Positions 19,026 through 28,274 of a DNA stretch of 64,000 bases are shown here, one piece after another. Position 1 is the stretch's first letter. Every line of letters begins with the position of its first letter. The notes beneath the pieces are model-generated. The model was not told the DNA's origin. It made no database searches and saw nothing but the letters and a program-made list of their open reading frames with translations. The DNA is from an uncultured SAR86 cluster bacterium (lineage in GTDB: Bacteria > Pseudomonadota > Gammaproteobacteria > Magnimaribacterales > D2472). The position numbers were made by a program, and so were the translations under genes. The DNA is taken from contig CACLMT010000002.1 of assembly GCA_902608115.1 (NCBI GenBank), positions 62,001-126,000 of the forward strand. The letters run 5' to 3'.

Positions 19026-19193
19026 ATGGAATATAGGAAATATGAATGTGTGATTTGTGGTCATATTTATGATGAAGAGTTTGGTGAGCCTGATGATGGA
19101 ATTTTACCAGGAACTAGATGGGAAGATATTCCTGATGATTGGGTTTGTCCAGACTGCGGGGTAAGTAAATTTGATTATGAATTAATGGAATAA
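19026..19193 (+). CDS. rubA: Rubredoxin
   Basis: A 55-residue gene too short for the ORF track, starting ATG 19026 and ending TAA 19191-19193. Both iron-binding knuckles are intact: '[10 protein letters not shown]' and '[11 protein letters not shown]', with the conserved '[17 protein letters not shown]' region. Rubredoxins pass single electrons, for example to alkane hydroxylases or in oxidative-stress defence. It sits two bases after the transporter and one base before a thioredoxin-fold gene. No alkane monooxygenase is in the window, so its partner is elsewhere or is one of the local redox enzymes. Confidence 0.96.
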   Translation: MEYRKYECVICGHIYDEEFGEPDDGILPGTRWEDIPDDWVCPDCGVSKFDYELME

Positions 19194-19194
19194 A

Positions 19195-19668
19195 ATGATA
19201 ACTAGATTAGATGTTTATTTCCTAACTTTTATATTTTCTTTATGTACCCCAACTCAATCTGCTAATTTAAATATTGCTTTTGTTGGCGATATTCCAATCG
19301 AAGAGCTTTTAAAGAAAAAGCAAATATTTAAGCTAGAGTACGATAAATATGAAATAGATAATAAGATTGATTTAACAAGTATAAAAGATACTGAAGTATT
19401 TATTTTTTTTGGTATTTGGTGCCATGATAGCCAAAGAGAGGTACCACGCATGCTTAGAATTTTGCATGAATTAAATATCCCACCTCATCAAATTTCTTTA
19501 ATCGGCCTTACTTCTAAAAAAGACGAGCCAAAGAATCGTGCAAAAAAATTAAAAGTTATAAATACCCCAACATTCATTGTGTTTAAAAATAATATTGAAA
19601 TAGGGAGAATTATTGAACGACCCTCGATGAGTTTGGAAAAAGATCTATCGAATATTTTGAAATCTTAA
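19195..19668 (+). CDS. Exported thioredoxin-fold protein with CxxS motif
   Basis: A 157-residue protein with a signal peptide (cleavage near 'TQSA') and a thioredoxin-like fold: 'VFIFFGIWCHDSQREVPRML' and the cis-proline loop 'NTPTFIVF'. The active site reads WCHDS, with the second cysteine replaced by serine, so it cannot form the usual CxxC disulfide. Such monothiol forms could bind or isomerise substrates rather than oxidise them. It follows rubredoxin by one base and converges on the Rieske oxygenase gene. Confidence 0.8.
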   Translation: MITRLDVYFLTFIFSLCTPTQSANLNIAFVGDIPIEELLKKKQIFKLEYDKYEIDNKIDLTSIKDTEVFIFFGIWCHDSQREVPRMLRILHELNIPPHQISLIGLTSKKDEPKNRAKKLKVINTPTFIVFKNNIEIGRIIERPSMSLEKDLSNILKS

Positions 19669-19683
19669 TTAAATTTATTTCTT

Positions 19684-20676
19684 TTATTTAAGATTCATCT
19701 CAGCAATACGTTTTGCCTCATCGTAGTCAGTATAAAAAGTTGCAAAATGTCTTCGAAATTTTGCAATTGGTCCATCCTTATCACATAGGACTGGTTTATA
19801 AGCATATTTTTTATTTTCCCAAACAGGTATATCTTCATTTACTTGTTTATTTATATCTGCAATTATGGCAGCGCCTACACCGCCTTTAGGAACTTTACCA
19901 TTTATTTTTTTTTGCAAAAATGAAAATCGGGTGATTACTTTTTCATTCTCTATAGGGGTAGTGGACCCTAGAAGGAGGGTATCACATATACCTTCAAATT
20001 TTGTTACATTATCTCCAGGACCATTAGAGAAGCCTGATATCTTTCCTTTAACGGTACCCTTAGGAGTTTCCATATTAGCTTCTTGAATAAAATATCTTTT
20101 TTGTTCGTCATAAGTAACTTCAAATTCAGGGTAGCTAACTACCCCATGAACATACATAAAATGGGCTGCATCTACGGCATTCTCAGCCATATCTTGAATG
20201 TGGCAATTGATTGTATATTCAAATTTTTCAAATTTATCAGCCCATTCGGGGTCGCTAATTTCTGGATATGATTCAACTTCATAATGTGGATTATTTCCAT
20301 TAGGATGATACCAAGCATAAATTAAGTTGTTTTTTTCAACTGTTGGGTATTTAAAAATTTGTGTTTCTTTTGCTTTAGGTGGAATTTTTTTGGCATATGG
20401 AATGTTATCTATTTTACCATCAGCACCCCATTGCCAAGCATGAAAAGGGCACTCGATGCATTCATCTTTTACTAGTCCACCATGGCCTAAGTGAGCTCCT
20501 AGGTGTGGGCAGTAGGCATCTAACATTGTTACTTCACCCGATTTGGTTCTAAAGAGTACCTGGTCTTGTGCAAAATATCTGACAGGTTTTACATCTCCAG
20601 GTTTTAAATCATCTGAATAATCAACAACATACCAACCAAAAGGTATTGGCATAGGGTATCTTTTTCTATTATTCAT
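19684..20676 (-). CDS. Rieske non-haem iron oxygenase, KshA-like
   Basis: A 330-residue oxygenase component. The Rieske [2Fe-2S] ligands fit CxH-x17-CxxH: C56/H58 in 'YCPHLGAHLG' and C76/H79 in 'CPFHAW'. The mononuclear iron motif is in 'ENAVDAAHFMYVHG' (Asn/Asp bridge and two His). The closest characterised relatives in style are 3-ketosteroid-9-alpha-hydroxylase oxygenases, but many Rieske subfamilies share this architecture. It needs a reductase not encoded next to it. It is the last gene of the minus-strand operon that begins with the DUF1214 gene. Confidence 0.9.
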   Translation of the reverse strand: MNNRKRYPMPIPFGWYVVDYSDDLKPGDVKPVRYFAQDQVLFRTKSGEVTMLDAYCPHLGAHLGHGGLVKDECIECPFHAWQWGADGKIDNIPYAKKIPPKAKETQIFKYPTVEKNNLIYAWYHPNGNNPHYEVESYPEISDPEWADKFEKFEYTINCHIQDMAENAVDAAHFMYVHGVVSYPEFEVTYDEQKRYFIQEANMETPKGTVKGKISGFSNGPGDNVTKFEGICDTLLLGSTTPIENEKVITRFSFLQKKINGKVPKGGVGAAIIADINKQVNEDIPVWENKKYAYKPVLCDKDGPIAKFRRHFATFYTDYDEAKRIAEMNLK

Positions 20677-20689
20677 ATTTTTAATTATT

Positions 20690-21556
20690 TTATAACTTTA
20701 GTAATTTTTTTGCATTTTCACCTAAGAACCTAGGCAATACTTCCTTTTTTAGAGGAATATGCTCTAGCTCAGTAAATATTTTTTTTAAAGATAAACCCAT
20801 TGGGTAATAACCAGCATACATAACTTTTTCTTTACCTCGAGTATTAGCAAAATGCAGAATATCTTCAGGATAATGTTTTGGAGAAAATGCGCTTGTAGAA
20901 TAATAAAGGTTCGGATATTTCAGCATTAACTTACATGCCAAGGCTGTCCAAGGCTCAGCTCCGTGCCTCATAACAAATTTAAGATCTGGGAAATACCAGC
21001 AGACTTCGTCAATTAATTCTACTTTTTGTGGAGCCATTGGGATTCTAGGGCCTGGAACTCCAACACAACAAAAGAATGGAATATCTAACTCAATACACAT
21101 TTTATAGATGGGATGCCATTTTTGATCATTGATTGGTATTTGTGGGTGCATCCCAGATGGAAATGCACTGACTGCTTTTATCCCGTAGGTTTCATATATT
21201 CTCTTAATATTTATTGCTTCATCTTTAATGTTTGGATTTATTGGTAAATCAAAGATAAATCTATCTGCATGATTTTTAGCTGCTTTAATTTTTATATCAG
21301 ATTTTTCATGGAAGCCAACCATAGCCATGTTGATAAAATATCTATCCATTTCATTAATTGTGAATTGAATAAAATCATCATGTGATCCAGTTTCAGGTAT
21401 TTCTTTAAACATATATTGAGCAGGCATTTTAAACATTGATCTAGATTCTTCATCTCTAAGAAGAGGTTCCATAAATTTATACCAATCAGATCTATCTTCC
21501 TGTTCAGGAATCCCAAGCATTAGATCAATTGTTAGTATGTCTTTATTAAATGCCAT
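20690..21556 (-). CDS. Amidohydrolase-2 family protein with degenerate metal motif
   Basis: A 288-residue TIM-barrel protein of the ACMSD/amidohydrolase-2 group: 'FVMRHGAEPW', 'LMLKYPNLYYSTSAFSPKHYPEDILHFAN' and C-terminal 'RFLGENAKKLLKL' are typical. The N-terminal metal-binding HxH, usually 'DxHxH', is replaced by 'TIDLMLGIP', and the last-strand Asp ('GSDYP' style) by 'YAGYYP'. It may therefore be metal-independent or non-hydrolytic. It sits 13 bases before the Rieske gene and 100 bases after the SDR. Substrate unknown. Confidence 0.83.
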   Translation of the reverse strand: MAFNKDILTIDLMLGIPEQEDRSDWYKFMEPLLRDEESRSMFKMPAQYMFKEIPETGSHDDFIQFTINEMDRYFINMAMVGFHEKSDIKIKAAKNHADRFIFDLPINPNIKDEAINIKRIYETYGIKAVSAFPSGMHPQIPINDQKWHPIYKMCIELDIPFFCCVGVPGPRIPMAPQKVELIDEVCWYFPDLKFVMRHGAEPWTALACKLMLKYPNLYYSTSAFSPKHYPEDILHFANTRGKEKVMYAGYYPMGLSLKKIFTELEHIPLKKEVLPRFLGENAKKLLKL

Positions 21557-21656
21557 GACTAAAGTTTAAACAATAATTTATCTTTAAGTTGATAGAAATC
21601 AAAAAAAGAGAGAATACTTAAAATATCCTTGACGAATAATATTTTAATGTTACTCA

Positions 21657-22433
21657 TTAAGACATAAATTCTCCACCGTTAACATCAAGGTTTGCACCCG
21701 TAATAACTTTAGCTAAATCTGAAATTAAAAATAATGCAGCATTTGCACAATCGCTATCGTCAGGAATAATTCCCAGAGGAATATCTTTAGTTACATTATC
21801 AATAATATCTTGAGGTTTTACTCCCATAGATTCAGCCGTAAAATTAATATACATTTCAACTGGAGGACCCCACATCCAACCCATAAATACTGAATTAACT
21901 CTAATACCTTTTGGACCGAGTTCTTTAGCAAGTATCTTTGTTGCGGTAGTCAATGCTCCTTTAGAAGCAGCGTAACCCCCCTGAGTAGGCAATGGTTTTT
22001 TTGTAATTAAGCTGTTAATCATAACAATTGCACCACTTTTATTTGGAGTCATCTCTTTTACAGCCGCCATGGTTAAGTTCATGGTTCCGAAAAAATTTGT
22101 ATTCATAGTTTCTTGCCAATCAGCAAAATCAGAATCCTCAATTTCTTTGAAGTCACCAGCCCGGTATGCGCTGTTAATCAATCCATCAAGTTTTCCATAT
22201 TGTTTTACTGTTTCTTGAACCAAATTTTTGCAATCTTTGGAGTTAGTAATATCACAGGGGATGGCTATAACATCTGATTTTTTTCCAATTTCTTCCTTTA
22301 GTTGATTTAATAGACCAGTGGATCTTGCTGCAATGGCTATTTTTGCACCCTCTCTAGCTGCGCCATATGCCAACTCTTGACCCAAACCAGGGCCAATACC
22401 AGAAATAATTACAACTTTATCTTTTAATAACAT
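21657..22433 (-). CDS. Short-chain dehydrogenase/reductase
   Basis: A classical SDR of 258 residues: cofactor loop 'ISGIGPGLGQELA' (a TGxxxGxG variant beginning with Ser), the structural 'NSAYRAG' in the NNAG position, catalytic Ser in 'VMINSLI' and the YxxxK pair in 'GGYAASKGAL'. It oxidises or reduces an alcohol/ketone with NAD(P). It is eight bases downstream of the sulfotransferase in the same operon, which suggests one pathway acting on a hydroxylated lipid or sterol-like compound. Confidence 0.92.
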   Translation of the reverse strand: MLLKDKVVIISGIGPGLGQELAYGAAREGAKIAIAARSTGLLNQLKEEIGKKSDVIAIPCDITNSKDCKNLVQETVKQYGKLDGLINSAYRAGDFKEIEDSDFADWQETMNTNFFGTMNLTMAAVKEMTPNKSGAIVMINSLITKKPLPTQGGYAASKGALTTATKILAKELGPKGIRVNSVFMGWMWGPPVEMYINFTAESMGVKPQDIIDNVTKDIPLGIIPDDSDCANAALFLISDLAKVITGANLDVNGGEFMS

Positions 22434-22441
22434 TTTAATTC

Positions 22442-23581
22442 CTATTTTATATATTGATTTATGTAGTCCTTGAAGTGATCGTCAATGAAAGAGCTTTCTA
22501 GACCAAATTCTTCAAGTGAATAATGATGAGCACCCATTTCATGTTTATTTTCTTCTTTCCAAGCTTTCATTGCATTTTCAGTTTGATTATTAAAATCTTC
22601 ATTTATAAAGTCATATACTGCCTTCATTTCAGTTAAAGGATCTTTGATCATTTTATTAAATTCAAGATTTAAGAAATGATTTGGATTAGCTTTACTAATA
22701 TTCATACAATGTTCTAAAACTTTAGCTAATTTATTAGCCCAGTGATTTCCAATCATATTTTTATCATATGTGTTAGTAAGAGGCTCAAAAAGGTTTGCAC
22801 ACATTGAACAAAAAGAGGGGACAGTTTTATGTGGATCACGGTGTGTTTGAATCACTTTAGAATCAGGAAAAACTTGGAGCAATTTATCTATAAAGCCTAA
22901 ATGGTGAGGTGATTTTAATATCCATCTTTTTTTCTCTCTTCCAGGATTTTGCCATTGTAAGTATTGCAATATAATCTTTAGCTGCTTGTAGGCATGGATA
23001 TGATCTTGTTTTTCTATCCATTTAGAGTAAGAAGGAAGTCGCATGAATGATTCAGGAACTGTACTAAAAAATGTATGTTCTAAAAGTAAAACTTCTTCAT
23101 CAGCTCCCTTGTAATCCCAAGGATGTATTTTTAAAGCATCTGGGGAAGCTGCTACGACTGTATCAACTTCGGCTTTACCAAGAGCCATTCTTTCTTCTGG
23201 ATTTCCTCTAATCTCATTTTTTAGCATTGCTGGATTTCTGCCTTCCCACCAGAGCATGGCAGTGTGATTTGGATCAGCTGCTAAAAGACGGTGGGTCATA
23301 GTGCTGCCAGTTCTTGGTAGGCCGACAATCACAACAGGGGAAATGATTTTTTCTTTTAAAATTTCATTATTTTTCTTTATTGCTTCATCTATAAGTAGAA
23401 GATTAGTTAGCAGTCCAGTCAAACGATGTTGTTGAGCCTGAATTCCAATTTCATTTAAATCAGCCTCTTCGTTAATTGATTTAATTAAGGTTTCAAAACC
23501 TTCAATAAATAGAGGGTTTCCAAGTGAACTTAAACCAGTTATTTTCTTAGCATTAGATAAAATTTGGTTTGAATTTAACAT
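22442..23581 (-). CDS. Sulfotransferase family protein
   Basis: A 379-residue protein with the PAPS-binding 5'-phosphosulfate loop 'GLPRTGSTMTHRLL' near residue 86 and the 3'-phosphate motif region 'VIQTHRDPHKTVPS'. It resembles the large sulfotransferase group (PF13469) found near lipid-modifying genes in mycobacteria and sphingomonads. The function may be sulfation of a hydroxyl group; some members could work in reverse or on other substrates. Its ATG overlaps the stop of the DUF1214 gene by one base, so the two are translationally coupled. Confidence 0.87.
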   Translation of the reverse strand: MLNSNQILSNAKKITGLSSLGNPLFIEGFETLIKSINEEADLNEIGIQAQQHRLTGLLTNLLLIDEAIKKNNEILKEKIISPVVIVGLPRTGSTMTHRLLAADPNHTAMLWWEGRNPAMLKNEIRGNPEERMALGKAEVDTVVAASPDALKIHPWDYKGADEEVLLLEHTFFSTVPESFMRLPSYSKWIEKQDHIHAYKQLKIILQYLQWQNPGREKKRWILKSPHHLGFIDKLLQVFPDSKVIQTHRDPHKTVPSFCSMCANLFEPLTNTYDKNMIGNHWANKLAKVLEHCMNISKANPNHFLNLEFNKMIKDPLTEMKAVYDFINEDFNNQTENAMKAWKEENKHEMGAHHYSLEEFGLESSFIDDHFKDYINQYIK

Positions 23582-24660
23582 TAGATACTCTCCAAAGTAT
23601 CTAATTTTTTAATTTTTACATCTGGGATGGGACATGAATCCGCACCAATCCATCTTAGTAACATAGCTCCATTTTTTCTTCCTTCTGTAATTAGATTATT
23701 TTTAATATTTATAGGATGATGAGTAACAATAATTTTTAAATCATGATTATCAATTGTTGCTGATTTAGAGTTTAGATGAATTGGGTAATGCCTATAATCT
23801 AAAGATTCCATCCAATAATTCTCTAATTGAAAATTCCAATAATCACAATCAGGGATAGGCGTATTAATTTCCATATATTCATCAGAGTTAAATTCATAAT
23901 AGCCATGTAAATAAAAAATTTTTGGATCACCGCCAGCAGCTTGAAAAAATGCTTGATCACCTAGTGGAAGTGAATTTTTATGATTTTTTTCGAAATCTTT
24001 TACCCAATTTAAAAAAGTATTTGCAGTACCCTTTACAAAAGCTATTGAGTTATCAAGGTGAAATTCTAGTTCTTGGATATTCAGAAGAGGTGGAATGTCA
24101 ATATTTCCTAATTTTTTGATATTCATAGAAGCATGTTTTTGATTAAATCGATCTGTATAAGTTTGTCTGACAATTATCATATTTGTGTCTTTTGGAAGAT
24201 TTAGATAATTTCTACTGTTGGAATTTGGACCTAAAACTAATTTAAAATTTCCAATTTCATCAATATCCATCTCTGACATATCTAGCTCACCAAGTGATCG
24301 CATTTTTCCATCTATACTGTATCTGTTTTCCTTTAAACCAAAACTTAAATATTCAACCTCGCCAATATTTCCTGCAATTTCATATGATTCAGAACCATTA
24401 ATATTTGCATTGAGGTAAATGTTATCAGGGTTATCTGCACCAATTTTTGCTGTTTCATGAGAGAGGTTGTAAAAAGATGGATGCATTGAATTTGAATGTT
24501 CAAAATTCATCTCTAGAGAAAGTCTTAGAAGTCTTAATAGATATCTATATCCTTCTGTTTTATCAGTTTCAGATAAATTAACTTGCTCTGAGATAATATC
24601 TCCAGCAGTTTTCAATTCATCACAAAAACTATCCCATTTTTGCTTTAATAAATCAGCCAT
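23581..24660 (-). CDS. DUF1214 domain protein
   Basis: A 359-residue protein with no signal peptide. The C-terminal ~100 residues match DUF1214 ('PDCDYWNFQLENYWMESLDYR', then 'NHDLKIIVTHHP' and 'GAMLLRWIGAD'), a beta-rich domain of unknown function often encoded beside sulfotransferases and SDRs. The N-terminal half contains 'NPDNIYLNANINGSESYEI', also typical of the family. It is the first gene of its operon, 63 bases from the divergent APH-family gene, so both directions are probably driven from that spacer. Confidence 0.8.
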   Translation of the reverse strand: MADLLKQKWDSFCDELKTAGDIISEQVNLSETDKTEGYRYLLRLLRLSLEMNFEHSNSMHPSFYNLSHETAKIGADNPDNIYLNANINGSESYEIAGNIGEVEYLSFGLKENRYSIDGKMRSLGELDMSEMDIDEIGNFKLVLGPNSNSRNYLNLPKDTNMIIVRQTYTDRFNQKHASMNIKKLGNIDIPPLLNIQELEFHLDNSIAFVKGTANTFLNWVKDFEKNHKNSLPLGDQAFFQAAGGDPKIFYLHGYYEFNSDEYMEINTPIPDCDYWNFQLENYWMESLDYRHYPIHLNSKSATIDNHDLKIIVTHHPINIKNNLITEGRKNGAMLLRWIGADSCPIPDVKIKKLDTLESI

Positions 24661-24723
24661 ATTTGTTCTTCTTTATTCAATAAATTTATATTATGGTTAT
24701 TAGTAAATCATATAAATTTTAAG

Positions 24724-25794
24724 ATGCCAAAGCCACAAGAAAGAAACCAAGAGGAAACTAAAGTAATTTTTCAATCATGGTTAGATAAAAAACTTGCTAA
24801 TGCTTCAAATATTAGTATAGAGATATTAGGCGGACCAGAAAATACTGGCTTTTCAAATGAAACTTTAAGTTTTAATGTTTCGTATTCTCATGATGGTCAG
24901 GATGTATCCCAAGGTATGGTTTTAAGGTTTTATCCAGAAGGCTTTTTTGTTTTCCCTGATTATGACATTTATAAACAGTTCTTAATTATGCAAAAACTTT
25001 CAACCTATAATATCAAGGTTCCGAATGTGTTGTGGTATGAGTCAAGCACTGAAGTTTTTGGTACTTCATTTTATGTTATGGAGATGGCTAAGGGTGAGGC
25101 GCCATCTGATAACCCGCCATTTCATCAAGAAGGATGGGTGGTAGATTCCTCTGAAGATGTAAGAAAAAAGATTTGGTGGGGGTGGGTAAATGAAATGTCA
25201 AAAATACATAAAGTTGATATCACAGGAGGCAATTTTAATTTTCTTAATAGACCTGAGATAGCTAATGATTATTTAGATCAAGAGCTTAATTATTATTTTA
25301 ATTTTCATGAATGGGCTATGAAGGGAGAAGCTCATCCAGTTGCTGATTTTGCCGCTAAGTGGTTAAAGGACAATAAACCAGTTCCCAGTCAATCTTCTAT
25401 TATTTGGGGAGATTGTAGGTGTGCAAATATTATGTATTTACCAAATGGTGAAATTTCAGCAGTCCTTGATTGGGAGATGGCATCACTTGGAGACCCATGT
25501 ATGGATTTAGCATGGGGAATTGCAATTGATGATTGTAATAGCAAAGGTTTGGGAGTTGAGAGGTTAAGTGGTTTTCCAGGAACAGATGTAACAATTGCTA
25601 AGTGGGAGGAATTAACTGGCTATAGCGCTGATAATTTTAATTATTATTACACACTTGCTTTATATAAATTTACAGTAATTATGGTTAGAGTTATACGTAA
25701 AGTAGAACATTATGAAATGATGCCTATGGGTCTTGATGCTCATATAAATAATCATGTAACTGCTATGTTAGATGCAAAATTAAAGGAGTTTTAA
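24724..25794 (+). CDS. APH-family phosphotransferase (ACAD10/11-like kinase domain)
   Basis: A 356-residue kinase-fold protein: N-lobe 'GPENTGFSNETLSF' and 'LVLRF'-type strand, hinge 'FYVMEMAKGEAP', catalytic 'WGDCRCANIMY' (Asp/Asn) and metal-binding 'LDWEMASLGDP'. The usual 'HGD' reads 'WGD', a common variant in this subfamily. It is two bases before an aldehyde dehydrogenase gene. Relatives in fatty-acid and sterol-degradation loci may phosphorylate hydroxyacyl intermediates; the substrate here is unknown. It is the second such protein in the window. Confidence 0.88.
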   Translation: MPKPQERNQEETKVIFQSWLDKKLANASNISIEILGGPENTGFSNETLSFNVSYSHDGQDVSQGMVLRFYPEGFFVFPDYDIYKQFLIMQKLSTYNIKVPNVLWYESSTEVFGTSFYVMEMAKGEAPSDNPPFHQEGWVVDSSEDVRKKIWWGWVNEMSKIHKVDITGGNFNFLNRPEIANDYLDQELNYYFNFHEWAMKGEAHPVADFAAKWLKDNKPVPSQSSIIWGDCRCANIMYLPNGEISAVLDWEMASLGDPCMDLAWGIAIDDCNSKGLGVERLSGFPGTDVTIAKWEELTGYSADNFNYYYTLALYKFTVIMVRVIRKVEHYEMMPMGLDAHINNHVTAMLDAKLKEF

Positions 25795-25796
25795 AT

Positions 25797-27323
25797 ATGG
25801 CAATTTTTTCAATTTCTCATTCTAATGATGGTCGCAAGCAACTATCTTTAAAAAGCCCTGTTGATTTATCGCACATAGGTACTTATGACTGCGCTAATAA
25901 AGATGAAATATCTAAAATAATGACTCAGGCTAAGGTTGCTCAGGCTAAATGGAAAACGAGCACCCTCAAAGATCGCGTTGAGTTAATGCATAAAGTTGCT
26001 GATGTGGTTATTGATCAACAAAATCAAATTATGGAAGTTGTTATGAGAGAAACCGGTAAACCCCAACAAGAGGCTATGTCAATGGAAGTTTTTTCATCAG
26101 TTGATTCATTAATTTTTTATGCTAATCGAGCTGAAAAATGGCTTTCAGATAAAAAAATAAAAATGCATGGTCCTATGAGATTTATAAAAAAAACATTTAT
26201 TACCTATAAACCTAGGGGGGTGGTTGTTGTTATTACTCCTTGGAATGGCCCATTTATTTTATCTATCAATCCTGTTATTCAGGCTTTGCTATGTGGAAAT
26301 AGCGCCATTATTAAGCCTTCAGAAATTACACCTATGTCTGGAGCTTTAGTTGAAGAAATATTTGCTTTAGCTGGAGCGCCAAAACACCTTGTACAAACAG
26401 TTATTGGTGATGGAGAGACTGGAGCTGAGTTAATTGATCAAGTTCCAGATAAAGTATCGTTTACAGGTAGTGTGTCTACTGGAAAAAAAATTGCTTCTAA
26501 ATGTGGAGAAATGCTAATTCCGTTTAGCCTAGAGCTAGGCGGTAAAGATGCCATGATTGTTTGCTCAGATGCTGATATAAAAGATGCAGCGAGTGGAGCT
26601 GTAGTTGGATCATGCATGAATGCAGGTCAATATTGTTGCGGAACAGAAAGAATTTATGTCATGGAGGATATTTATGATGAATTTGTTGCTGAAGTTGTTT
26701 CTATTACTAAATCTCTCGTTCAAAGCAATGATGGGAAAGGGGATATCGGTCCTACTTTTTGGGATAAGCAAATTGAAATAATTGAAGACCATGTTAAAGA
26801 TGCAATTGATAAAGGAGCTAAAGTATTAGTAGGCGGTAATCGAAATCCATCATTTAAAGGCTTATATTTTGAACCTACAGTTTTGGTAGAGGTTTCTCAT
26901 GAAATGAAGGTGATGAAAGATGAGACTTTTGGTCCAATTATCTCGATTATGAAAGTCTCTTCTGAAGAAGAAGCTTTGACTTTAGCGAATCAGTCACATT
27001 ATGGTCTTAATGGTAATGTTTGGACAAAAGATTTAGTTAAGGGTAAGAAAATTGCTAAATCAATTGAAACAGGCGCGTGTTCAGTGAACGATATGGCAAT
27101 GAGTTATGGTGTTAACGAAGTTCCATTTGGCGGAGTAAAAGAAAGTGGTTTAGGGGTGGTTAATGGGAAAGAAGGATTACTAGGGTATGCTCACGCTATG
27201 CCAATCATTGTTGGCAAAAAATCTGCATCAGCATATCCCTATACTGATAAATCATTAGATCAACTTAGAAGCGCTTTAAAGATTTTTTGGGGTAATAAAT
27301 TAGTTAGAAAAATATTTGGATAA
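25797..27323 (+). CDS. NAD(P)-dependent aldehyde dehydrogenase
   Basis: A 508-residue ALDH-superfamily enzyme. The nucleotide-binding 'FTGSVSTGKKIA', the general-base glutamate E246 in 'LELGGKD' and the nucleophile C280 in 'NAGQYCC' are intact, followed by 'EVPFGGVKESGLG'. It would oxidise an aliphatic or aromatic aldehyde to the acid. It is co-transcribed with the APH-family gene. A C-terminal tail of ~40 residues after 'GLLGYAHAMPI' is rather basic and may contact the membrane. Confidence 0.93.
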   Translation: MAIFSISHSNDGRKQLSLKSPVDLSHIGTYDCANKDEISKIMTQAKVAQAKWKTSTLKDRVELMHKVADVVIDQQNQIMEVVMRETGKPQQEAMSMEVFSSVDSLIFYANRAEKWLSDKKIKMHGPMRFIKKTFITYKPRGVVVVITPWNGPFILSINPVIQALLCGNSAIIKPSEITPMSGALVEEIFALAGAPKHLVQTVIGDGETGAELIDQVPDKVSFTGSVSTGKKIASKCGEMLIPFSLELGGKDAMIVCSDADIKDAASGAVVGSCMNAGQYCCGTERIYVMEDIYDEFVAEVVSITKSLVQSNDGKGDIGPTFWDKQIEIIEDHVKDAIDKGAKVLVGGNRNPSFKGLYFEPTVLVEVSHEMKVMKDETFGPIISIMKVSSEEEALTLANQSHYGLNGNVWTKDLVKGKKIAKSIETGACSVNDMAMSYGVNEVPFGGVKESGLGVVNGKEGLLGYAHAMPIIVGKKSASAYPYTDKSLDQLRSALKIFWGNKLVRKIFG

Positions 27324-27325
27324 TA

Positions 27326-28096
27326 TTATTTTGGTTTAGCGACTTCTAAATATGAGGGGATTTCTCCACCGCCATGAACCTCTAAAGAGGAACCAGTTAC
27401 CCATTTTGCAAGATCTGAAGCAAAGAAAACGCATGCATCAGCTACATCTTGGGGTCGACCCATTCTTTTTAAAGGTATTTTTTTTGCTACTTTAGCGAGC
27501 TCTCTCTTACCTCCATAGTGAAGAATTGAATTTTCAGTCTCAATATAACCTACGATTATTGAATTTACTTTAATTTTTGGCGCCCATTCCACGGCAAGAG
27601 TTTTACTTAAATTTACTAACGCTCCTTTCGATGCGCCATAAGCTGCACTACCAGGAGTTGGCCTAGTTGCTGTAACACTAGAAATATTAATAATATTTGA
27701 AACAGTTTTTTGTTTAATCATAATTTTTGCAATTTTCTGACTAACATTTAATGGTGCTGTAAAATTTAAATCAATAATTGATTGATGGAATTTAGGAGAG
27801 GCAGTAATGGTTTTAGCCAATGGAGATCCTCCTGCATTATTAATTAATATATCTATTGATTTAAATTTAGATTTAATAATGCTTATTGCTCCATCTAATG
27901 ACTCTAAATCTTTAATATCACACTTTATAAATATTGCTTTATTGCCTTTTGCTTGAATTAATTTTTTTGGTCTATTTCGAGCTAGAACTATTACCTTTGC
28001 GTCTAATTTTAAGAAAGTTTTTGCTATATGGGCACCAATTCCTCTAGTTCCGCCAGTAATTACGACAGATTTATTTTTAAAATTTATATTTCTCAT
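27326..28096 (-). CDS. Short-chain dehydrogenase/reductase
   Basis: A 256-residue SDR with cofactor loop 'VITGGTRGIGAHIA', 'NNAGGSPLA', catalytic Ser in 'NIISVTATR' context and YxxxK in 'AAYGASKGAL'. It converges on the aldehyde dehydrogenase with a two-base gap and is monocistronic as far as seen. Its C-terminus 'GGGEIPSYLEVAK' is typical of SDRs found in lipid/steroid-type catabolic clusters. Substrate not predictable. Confidence 0.92.
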   Translation of the reverse strand: MRNINFKNKSVVITGGTRGIGAHIAKTFLKLDAKVIVLARNRPKKLIQAKGNKAIFIKCDIKDLESLDGAISIIKSKFKSIDILINNAGGSPLAKTITASPKFHQSIIDLNFTAPLNVSQKIAKIMIKQKTVSNIINISSVTATRPTPGSAAYGASKGALVNLSKTLAVEWAPKIKVNSIIVGYIETENSILHYGGKRELAKVAKKIPLKRMGRPQDVADACVFFASDLAKWVTGSSLEVHGGGEIPSYLEVAKPK

Positions 28097-28230
28097 AGAT
28101 TAAAATCTAGAATTAATGATTGATTTAATTATAACCATGTAACAACTATATTATAGTAATTCGGTCATAAAGCTTCTTAGTGAGAGTAAATTTTATGCAA
28201 TTGATATCCATTGATTCGTTAATAACTTTG

Positions 28231-28236
28231 TATAAT
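28231..28236 (+). promoter_or_regulatory. Probable -10 element of the F420 operon
   Basis: A perfect TATAAT lies 38 bases before the npdG ATG. No good -35 is present at 16-18 bp (TTGATT is only 14 bp away). A strong Shine-Dalgarno GGAG (28264-28267) sits seven bases before the ATG. The spacer to the divergent SDR is 178 bases. Confidence 0.45.
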
Positions 28237-28274
28237 CTGTATGTCTAAACAGAAAAATAATTTGGAGTAATTCT

